From contig JADFYE010000018.1 in NCBI GenBank assembly GCA_015233195.1, forward strand, positions 1 to 38,707: a stretch of DNA of 38,707 nucleotides, given 5' to 3'. Positions 33,712 through 38,707 of this stretch are shown here, piece after piece (positions within the stretch are counted from its first letter, which is position 1; each line of letters begins with the position of its first letter). Both the position numbers and the translations under genes were made by a program. The notes under the pieces were generated by a model. It ran no database searches. It worked only from the letters and a program-made list of their open reading frames with translations, and was not told where the DNA came from. This stretch comes from Candidatus Omnitrophota bacterium. GTDB lineage: Bacteria; Omnitrophota; Gorgyraeia; Zapsychrales; Zapsychraceae.

Positions 33712-34819
33712 AATTTTAATTGTATTGGGAACCCGTCCTGAAGCGATCAAACTTGCCCCAGTCATAAATGCTTTTCAAAAGCATAAGGACATGTTTGAAG
33801 TAAAGGTGGTTATTTCTTCTCAACATAAAGAAATGCTAAAGCCATTTTTGGATATTTTTAACATTAAGCCGGACTTTGATCTTAAAGTCATGCGACCCAA
33901 TCAGACTCTTGATCAAGTTACTAGCTCGATATTAAATAAAATGGGAAAAATATTTAATTTAGTAAAACCTGAATATGTTATTGTCCAAGGAGACACTACC
34001 ACTGCCCTGGCTGTGGCTTTATCTGCTTTTCACAATAAAGTTAAAGTTGCGCACGTTGAGGCTGGTTTACGCACAAATGATAAATTACAGCCTTATCCGG
34101 AAGAAATAAATCGTCAAGTTATTGATCGGATCAGCGATCTGTTTTTTGCTCCTACTGAAACAGCAAAATTAAATTTGGAAAAAGAAAAAATAGATTCGGA
34201 TTTGATAGAAATGACGGGGAATACTGTTATTGACGCGGCATTGAATATTGCTGATAAAAATTTACCTTTGCAGAATAAGATACTTAATGAGGTGCCGTTT
34301 AAGACTAAAAAAATAATTTTAGTAACAGCGCATCGCAGGGAAAATTTAGGTAAGCCGCTCGAACAGATTTGTGAAGCAGTTATGGCTCTTTTAAAAAAAT
34401 ATCCTGATTTGGGGGTGGTTTTTCCGGTACATCTTAATCCGCATGTCCAAAAAACTGTTAAATTCTATTTATCTGATTTAGCTAATGTGTGGCTAACTGC
34501 TCCTTTAGGTTATACAGATTTTATTTATTGTATGAAAAATTCTTATTGTATTCTCTCTGATTCGGGCGGAGTGCAGGAAGAAGCTTCCTGTTTTCATATT
34601 CCAGTTTTAGTAATGAGGGATGCTACTGAACGACCAGAAGTTATTCATGCAGGTGCTGCGCGATTAGTGGGAACGTCGGTTAAGAAAATTATTATAGAGA
34701 CTGAATTGTTATTAAATGATAGTTCGCTTTATAAAAAAATGACTCAGGCAAAAAATCCGTATGGAAATGGGCATGCTGCAGATCGTATAATAAAAAAATT
34801 CATTGAAGTTTTTTCTTAA
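33701..34819 (+). CDS. wecB: UDP-N-acetylglucosamine 2-epimerase (non-hydrolysing)
   Basis: It interconverts UDP-GlcNAc and UDP-ManNAc, supplying ManNAc for surface glycans. Family motifs are present: VLGTRPEAIKLAPVI at the start, QGDTTTALAVALSAFHNKVKVAHVEAGLRT in the middle, and SDSGGVQEEASCFHIPVLVMRD. I chose GTG 33701 because GGAG at 33691-33694 is spaced 6 bases from it and the protein then starts VAHKILIVLGTRPE. This gives 372 aa, the usual length. ATG 33689 is the alternative. It overlaps the preceding gene by 11 bases. Confidence 0.94.
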   Translation: MAHKILIVLGTRPEAIKLAPVINAFQKHKDMFEVKVVISSQHKEMLKPFLDIFNIKPDFDLKVMRPNQTLDQVTSSILNKMGKIFNLVKPEYVIVQGDTTTALAVALSAFHNKVKVAHVEAGLRTNDKLQPYPEEINRQVIDRISDLFFAPTETAKLNLEKEKIDSDLIEMTGNTVIDAALNIADKNLPLQNKILNEVPFKTKKIILVTAHRRENLGKPLEQICEAVMALLKKYPDLGVVFPVHLNPHVQKTVKFYLSDLANVWLTAPLGYTDFIYCMKNSYCILSDSGGVQEEASCFHIPVLVMRDATERPEVIHAGAARLVGTSVKKIIIETELLLNDSSLYKKMTQAKNPYGNGHAADRIIKKFIEVFS

Positions 34820-34839
34820 TAAAGTACCTGACGATAATT

Positions 34840-35709
34840 ATGAATAAAGAGATAACTTCCCCAAAAGTTAGTATTGTATTGCCTACGCATAATGGGAGCG
34901 CTTATATACAACATTCTATAGAAAGTTGTTTAAGGCAGACTTATTTTAATATCGAATTGATAATTGTTGATGATGGTTCAACCGACAATACGCCTGAAAT
35001 AATTAAAAATATCCATGATCCGCGGATTCAATTTATTCGTTCTGATAACAATGTGGGATTGCCGACTGCGTTGAATTACGGGTTTAAAATTGCTACTGGT
35101 GAATTTTTAACTTGGACCTCAGATGATAATTTTTATGCACCGGATGCTATTGAAACCATGTTAAATGCGCTGCTAGACGATGAACGCTATGATTTTGTTT
35201 ACGCGAATTATCAGATAATTGACGAACAATCACATGATGTGCGTTTGGGGAAAATAAAAGAGGAGCATGATTTAGATCAGGATAATTATATTGGTGGATG
35301 TTTTTTGTATAGCCGAAAAGTTTATGAAAACATAGGTGATTATAATCCAGATGCTCGATTAGTAGAAGATTATGAGTATTGGCTCAGGGTGCGTCAGCAA
35401 TTTCGTATGAAAAAACTGGATCAAATTTTATATTTTTATAGAATGCATAAAAAAAGTTTGACTGGGACGCATAATCAAGAGGATATTCAAGAACAAGTTG
35501 CTAAAGTAAGACGTGAATTTATCCCAAAATGGAAAGATTTATATTTGCAGGCGCAAAAAGTTTTTCAGCAAGGTGATAAAAAGCAGACTAAAATATTGGT
35601 TTCGCGTTCTTTAGTTGGCAATCCTTTTTTTGGTCCATCTTGGAGGTTGTTTTGGTTAAGCAGTCTTTCGGATAAAATAGTGGAAAAAATCAGGAAACCT
35701 GCAGGGTAA
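34840..35709 (+). CDS. GT2-family glycosyltransferase
   Basis: A 289-aa GT-A fold glycosyltransferase. The N-terminus VSIVLPTHNGSAYIQHSIESCL and the nucleotide-binding DDGSTDNTPEI are typical of family 2. WTSDDN near residue 90 supplies the metal-binding acidic pair, and EDYEYWLRV near 180 the catalytic base region. The C-terminal tail carries an amphipathic stretch that may bind the membrane. It is the last gene of the glycan operon, 20 bases after the epimerase. Donor and acceptor sugars are unknown. Confidence 0.92.
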   Translation: MNKEITSPKVSIVLPTHNGSAYIQHSIESCLRQTYFNIELIIVDDGSTDNTPEIIKNIHDPRIQFIRSDNNVGLPTALNYGFKIATGEFLTWTSDDNFYAPDAIETMLNALLDDERYDFVYANYQIIDEQSHDVRLGKIKEEHDLDQDNYIGGCFLYSRKVYENIGDYNPDARLVEDYEYWLRVRQQFRMKKLDQILYFYRMHKKSLTGTHNQEDIQEQVAKVRREFIPKWKDLYLQAQKVFQQGDKKQTKILVSRSLVGNPFFGPSWRLFWLSSLSDKIVEKIRKPAG

Positions 35710-35712
35710 TAA

Positions 35713-35740
35713 TTGACAAAACATTTTATTTATGCATAAT
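35713..35740 (+). promoter_or_regulatory. Promoter before tRNA-Ser and a possible small RNA
   Basis: TTGACA (35713-35718), 16-bp spacer, CATAAT (35735-35740). Transcription would start near 35747 and run through about 115 nt of non-coding sequence before reaching tRNA-Ser at 35864. Confidence 0.65.
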
Positions 35741-35746
35741 TGAAAG

Positions 35747-35850
35747 GCTTTTTAGAAGGAAGCGGCAGCGTGGTTGGTCATCGATAATTTTGTATAGGCA
35801 CCAGACCTGTAATCATGCGGTGAGTTCCCGATAGTGTTTTCTGATTTAGA
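35747..35850 (+). ncRNA. Possible small non-coding RNA upstream of tRNA-Ser
   Basis: This 104-nt stretch has no open frame but a promoter in front, and it is less AT-rich than the spacers around it. It contains GAAGGAAGCGGCAGCG (35755-35770) and CCTGTAATCATGCGGTG (35806-35822). These recall pieces of bacterial SRP RNA, a gene often found beside tRNA-Ser. However, the 5' half of the SRP helix 8 (GUCAGG type) is missing and I cannot build the full fold. It could be just a long tRNA leader. Confidence 0.25.
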
Positions 35851-35863
35851 TTTGGATATTTTA

Positions 35864-35948
35864 GGAGAGGTGGCAGAGTGGTTGAATGCGGCGGTCTTGA
35901 AAACCGTTAAGGCGTAAGCCTTCTGGGGTTCGAATCCCTGCCTCTCCG
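35864..35948 (+). tRNA. tRNA-Ser(UGA)
   Basis: An 85-nt class II tRNA. The acceptor stem GGAGAGG (35864-35870) pairs with CCTCTCC (35941-35947), followed by discriminator G948. The anticodon stem GCGGT/ACCGT closes the loop CTTGAAA, giving anticodon TGA that reads UCA serine codons. A long variable arm (AAGGCGTAAGCCTT) and GGTTCGAATCC T-arm confirm serine identity. The CCA end is not encoded. A T-run (TTTTT) follows at once. Confidence 0.97.
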
Positions 35949-35970
35949 TTTTTAATTTAAAAGGATGAGA

Positions 35971-36057
35971 ACCCTAAAAGGGGTGTGTAAGGGGAAAGAT
36001 CGTTTCCCCTGTTCTCTAAAGGGGTGACAGCGAAGCGCCAGAGGGGTGACAACCCCT
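35971..36057. repeat. Cluster of short hairpins with AGGGGT repeats
   Basis: Three small inverted repeats follow the tRNA: ACCCT-AAAA-GGGGT (35971-35984), AGGGGAAA with TTTCCCCT (35990-35997/36003-36010), and AGGGGT-GACA-ACCCCT (36042-36057). The words AGGGGTG and GGGGTGACA recur between them. No gene is visible here. It lies between tRNA-Ser and its truncated copy, so it may have arrived with the duplication. Confidence 0.55.
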
Positions 36058-36059
36058 AT

Positions 36060-36108
36060 GGAGAGGATGAGCGTTTAGCGAATCCGAGTTCGTTTCCCTG
36101 CCTCTCCG
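36060..36108 (+). pseudogene. Truncated tRNA-Ser remnant (49 nt)
   Basis: It keeps both sides of the tRNA-Ser acceptor stem, GGAGAGG (36060-36066) and CCTCTCC (36101-36107), and the discriminator G. The D arm, anticodon arm and variable arm are gone. The 26 bases at 36088-36113 match the 3' end of the real tRNA and its T-run (35928-35953) at 24 positions, exactly 160 bases apart. It cannot work as a tRNA. The layout resembles a tRNA 3'-end duplication left by an integration event, but no integrase is nearby. Confidence 0.7.
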
Positions 36109-36146
36109 TTTTTCTTCAAAAATTTTTTTTTACATATTTATACCAT

Positions 36147-36175
36147 TTGCTTTTATCCACACTGAGTGGCATAAT
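36147..36175 (+). promoter_or_regulatory. Probable promoter of the CheB-CheR gene
   Basis: TTGCTT (36147-36152), 17-bp spacer, CATAAT (36170-36175). Transcription would begin near 36182, leaving a leader of about 35 nt with no obvious Shine-Dalgarno sequence. Confidence 0.5.
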
Positions 36176-36216
36176 ACTCCACAATATTCTATACCTTTCT
36201 CAAAGATTTTAGTGTT

Positions 36217-38427
36217 ATGAAACCTTTCAAGAATACTCCAAGTCACATAGTTTGTGTCGGTGCGTCTGCTGGCGGTTTAAGAGCATTGATCGCGCTTCTT
36301 AAATTTGTACCTCAAAATATAAATATGGCTTTTATATTGATTCAGCATCTTGAACCTCAGCATAAGAGTGCTTTATCCGAGATTCTTTCGAGGGAAACAT
36401 CGTTAAATATCCGCGAAGCAAAAAATAATACTAAAATAGAGGCAGCGCATGTTTACGTTATCCCGCCTAATGCTCGTATGGCGATCGCTAATCTAAGGTT
36501 AAAGATTACCACTCGTATCAAACGTATTGATGGTAGATATTTACCTATAGATTTTTTTATGACTTCATTAGCAGCTGAAGAGAAAGAAAAAGCTATTGCC
36601 ATAATACTTTCAGGAACAGGTTCGGATGGGACTCAGGGCGCAAAAGCAATTAAAAATAAAGGCGGCATTGTATTCGCGCAAGATGAAAAAACCGCTAACT
36701 ATTTTGGGATGCCAGGAAGTGTTATAGCGAGCGGCTCTGCGGATTTTATTTTGTCGCCAAAAAAGATAGCGCAAAAATTGTCACACTTGAAAGATCATGG
36801 ATATAACCACCCATTAAAACCTGTTGTTACGAAGCTTAATGAACAAGACCATTTTAAACGGATACTTATTCTACTGCGGGATCGAACTGGCGCGGATTTT
36901 ATTCATTATAAACAAACTACGATCGGACGCCGGATTGCCAGACGTATGGCGTTTCATAATATAAAAACCAATGCTGAATATTATAACTATCTTAAAATAA
37001 ATTCGGCGGAAGCCGGGGTATTACGGAAAGATATTCTTATTCCGGTTACGTCATTTTTTCGCGACCCTAAAATATTCGCAGTATTAAGAAAAAAAGTATT
37101 TCCGCTTATTGTGTATAAGCGTTCTTCTCAAAACCCAATAAGGTTATGGGTACCAGCGTGTTCATCCGGTGAGGAAGTGTATTCTTTTGCTATATTTCTT
37201 TATGAGTTTTTGGAAGAGCGGAGGATCAAGCCGCATATCCAGGTTTTTGGTACAGATTTAAGTGAAACGCTTATTGAAACTGCGCGTTCCGGAATATATT
37301 CTGAAAATATTTCCGAACACGTTTCAGTTGCGCATTTGCGGCGGTTTTTTACAAAAACCGAAAATGGTTATAAGATAGCAAAACACATTCGAGACTTTTG
37401 TATATTCGCAAAGCATGACATAACAGAAGATCCGCCATTGTCAAATATGGATATTGTAAGCTGCCGCAATCTACTTATATATTTAGACACATTTTTACAA
37501 AATAAAGCATTATCTATGATGCATTATGCGCTCAAACCTAAAGGCTTTCTTGTTCTTGGTACTGCTGAATCAGTATCTAATGTGCCGGACTTATTTACTG
37601 CGCTTGATAAAAAAGAAAAAATTTATGTAAAGAATATTGTCCCTCGAAAAAACCTGCTTAATATGAATGCCCAAACTGGTAAATTTATGACAACAAAAGT
37701 AAATAAATGTAAAGTTATAAAAAAAGTTTTAGACGCTCCGCTTAGTACTCAACTAAAGAAAATTGGGATCGCTGCACGAGCCACATTAAAAACGTTATCA
37801 AGTAAAAGTATTGCTGTAAAAGCTGATAAAGATATTGTGAAGTTAAAAAAAGAATTTATACGAACCGTTAACCGTTTGAACGCAATCAGTGAGGAGAAAG
37901 ATACTTATAATGAAGAGTTAAAAGCGGCGAATGAAGAAATTCAGTCCAGCAATGAAGAATTGCAGAGCATGAATGAGGAGCTTGAAACTTCTAAAGAAGA
38001 ACTCCAGTCAACTAACGAAGAATTGCTTACGCTTAATGAAGAGCTGCAGAATAAAAATGTAGAGTTAACGGATCTTAATAGTGCGCTGAGTAATGTTTTC
38101 GCGAGCACGAATATTCCAATTATAATAGTGGGTAATGATCTTAGAATTAAACGGTTTACCCCTACGGCAAGAAGAGTTATGAATTTGATTCCTACGGATG
38201 TGGATCGTCCGATAGGTGATATTAAACTTAACCTTGATATCGTTAATTTTGAAGAAATGATTTTAAATGTCATAGAAGATATGGCTTTAAAAGAATTTGA
38301 AACAAAGGATAAAGAAGGGAAATGGTATTCGGTACGTATTCGGCCTTACCGGACGATAGATAATAAGATCGATGGTGCTATCATCTCGGTAATAGATATT
38401 GATGCAATTAAACGTGCTCATGAATAA
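36217..38427 (+). CDS. CheB-CheR-PAS fusion protein, frame ended by an in-frame TAA
   Basis: A 736-aa signalling protein. Residues about 8-185 are a CheB methylesterase with catalytic S17 (GASAGG), H44 (IQHL) and D137 (GSDG), but without the usual receiver domain. Residues about 215-475 are a CheR methyltransferase (TSFFRD, then ACSSGEEVYS, then SCRNLLIYLD). A coiled coil of NEEL-type repeats (about 545-625) follows, then a PAS domain. CheB-CheR-PAS fusions usually run on into more PAS domains and a histidine kinase. Here a TAA at 38425 interrupts, yet the same frame continues with good PAS sequence. No chemoreceptor is in the window, so a role in chemotaxis itself is uncertain. The ATG has no clear ribosome-binding site. 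Confidence 0.88.
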   Translation: MKPFKNTPSHIVCVGASAGGLRALIALLKFVPQNINMAFILIQHLEPQHKSALSEILSRETSLNIREAKNNTKIEAAHVYVIPPNARMAIANLRLKITTRIKRIDGRYLPIDFFMTSLAAEEKEKAIAIILSGTGSDGTQGAKAIKNKGGIVFAQDEKTANYFGMPGSVIASGSADFILSPKKIAQKLSHLKDHGYNHPLKPVVTKLNEQDHFKRILILLRDRTGADFIHYKQTTIGRRIARRMAFHNIKTNAEYYNYLKINSAEAGVLRKDILIPVTSFFRDPKIFAVLRKKVFPLIVYKRSSQNPIRLWVPACSSGEEVYSFAIFLYEFLEERRIKPHIQVFGTDLSETLIETARSGIYSENISEHVSVAHLRRFFTKTENGYKIAKHIRDFCIFAKHDITEDPPLSNMDIVSCRNLLIYLDTFLQNKALSMMHYALKPKGFLVLGTAESVSNVPDLFTALDKKEKIYVKNIVPRKNLLNMNAQTGKFMTTKVNKCKVIKKVLDAPLSTQLKKIGIAARATLKTLSSKSIAVKADKDIVKLKKEFIRTVNRLNAISEEKDTYNEELKAANEEIQSSNEELQSMNEELETSKEELQSTNEELLTLNEELQNKNVELTDLNSALSNVFASTNIPIIIVGNDLRIKRFTPTARRVMNLIPTDVDRPIGDIKLNLDIVNFEEMILNVIEDMALKEFETKDKEGKWYSVRIRPYRTIDNKIDGAIISVIDIDAIKRAHE

Positions 38428-38707
38428 GTTCATAGTTCTTTTAATTATTCTTTGGCTATTATTGAGACCATGAGAGAACCTTTGGTAGTTTTGAATAAAG
38501 ACTGCAGGGTTGTATCAGTTAATAAATCTTTTTGTAATACGTTTAAAATTCAGGCTTCTGATGTAAATAACAAATTACTTTATGAATTAGGCAAGCATCA
38601 GTGGGATAATGCTGAGTTGCGTAAATTGTTAAATGAGGTGTTACCAAAGAAAAATCATTTTAATGATTTCGAGTTGTCATTTGATTTACCTGGGATAGGA
38701 CCAAAAA
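38428..38707 (+). pseudogene. Continuation of the CheB-CheR-PAS frame after the TAA (partial)
   Basis: Reading on in the same frame gives 93 codons without a stop to the window edge. The sequence is PAS-like: SLAIIETMREPLVVLNKD, then VVSVNKSFCNTF and a LYELGKHQWDN stretch. In CheB-CheR-PAS-kinase proteins this segment directly follows a DIDAxKR sequence such as the one just before the stop (IDIDAIKRAHE). It is therefore the second PAS domain of the same protein. Either one base change created the stop, or the stop is read through, or it is a sequencing error. Restart at ATG 38471 is possible but would begin inside the domain. Confidence 0.75.

Noticed and set aside
35755-35770. A definite call of SRP RNA based on GAAGGAAGCGGCAGCG.
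   Set aside because: The pairing 5' strand of helix 8 is missing because the promoter occupies its place; kept only as a low-confidence small RNA candidate.
36024-36212. A 62-codon forward frame between the tRNA and the CheB-CheR gene.
   Set aside because: It runs through the hairpin cluster and the truncated tRNA copy. The predicted peptide is repeat-derived, has no ribosome-binding site, and overlaps the likely promoter at 36147-36175.
37941-38273. A 110-codon reverse frame rich in serine and leucine.
   Set aside because: It is the antisense of the NEEL coiled-coil repeats, which yields serine/leucine-rich sequence by composition alone.
1-38707. CRISPR array, insertion sequence, transposase or integrase.
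   Set aside because: No regularly spaced identical repeats and no transposase, integrase or Cas-like protein were seen in any gene of the window.

Overview
The window most likely comes from an uncultivated bacterium of the Candidatus Omnitrophota (OP3) type. This is inferred from three things: an AT-rich genome with bacterial -35/-10 promoters; a Minf_1886-type protein, a family of the Planctomycetes-Verrucomicrobia side of the tree; and two large secreted proteins with an N-terminal module and a 'GGIDL' C-terminal tail that I associate with Omnitrophota genomes. No database search was possible, so the phylum is a best guess.

Layout. 1-510: the 3' end of a 23S rRNA gene, a 5S rRNA gene and a strong intrinsic terminator. 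612-8042: one giant gene (2476 codons) for an exported multidomain protein with an ADP-ribosyltransferase-like segment and a SAM-dependent methyltransferase segment. It overlaps a small convergent membrane-protein gene. 8610-18532: dense housekeeping genes: ridA, a Minf_1886 gene, lemA plus an HtpX-like protease, recG, rsmD, coaD, yceD, rpmF, plsX, fabH, fabD (genome repair, rRNA modification, CoA and fatty-acid/phospholipid synthesis). 18582-23388: a signalling block with a GAF histidine kinase, single-domain receivers, a GAF/HD-GYP protein, and a reverse-strand pair made of an XRE-cupin regulator and a degenerate receiver. A strong divergent promoter there drives a leader containing a 12-bp-closed RNA structure. 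23398-25278: serS and a five-helix membrane protein.

25458-28310 encodes a 950-aa paralogue of the giant protein. It shares the N-module and the C-terminal tail but carries an N-acetylmuramoyl-alanine-amidase-like payload and an internal lipobox. 28365-35709 is a cell-surface glycan operon: Wzm/Wzt-type ABC exporter, GT4, an alpha-barrel protein fused to two methyltransferases, UDP-GlcNAc 2-epimerase and GT2. 35713-36217 holds a promoter, a possible small RNA, tRNA-Ser(UGA), a cluster of hairpins and a 49-nt remnant of the same tRNA. 36217-38707 is a CheB-CheR-PAS signalling protein whose reading frame is broken by a single in-frame TAA and then continues in the same frame to the window edge.

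The most unusual feature is the pair of large secreted proteins. They share both ends, an upstream DNA block and an in-frame palindromic repeat at the same site, while their middles are unrelated. They look like two members of a modular exported-protein family with exchangeable payloads.
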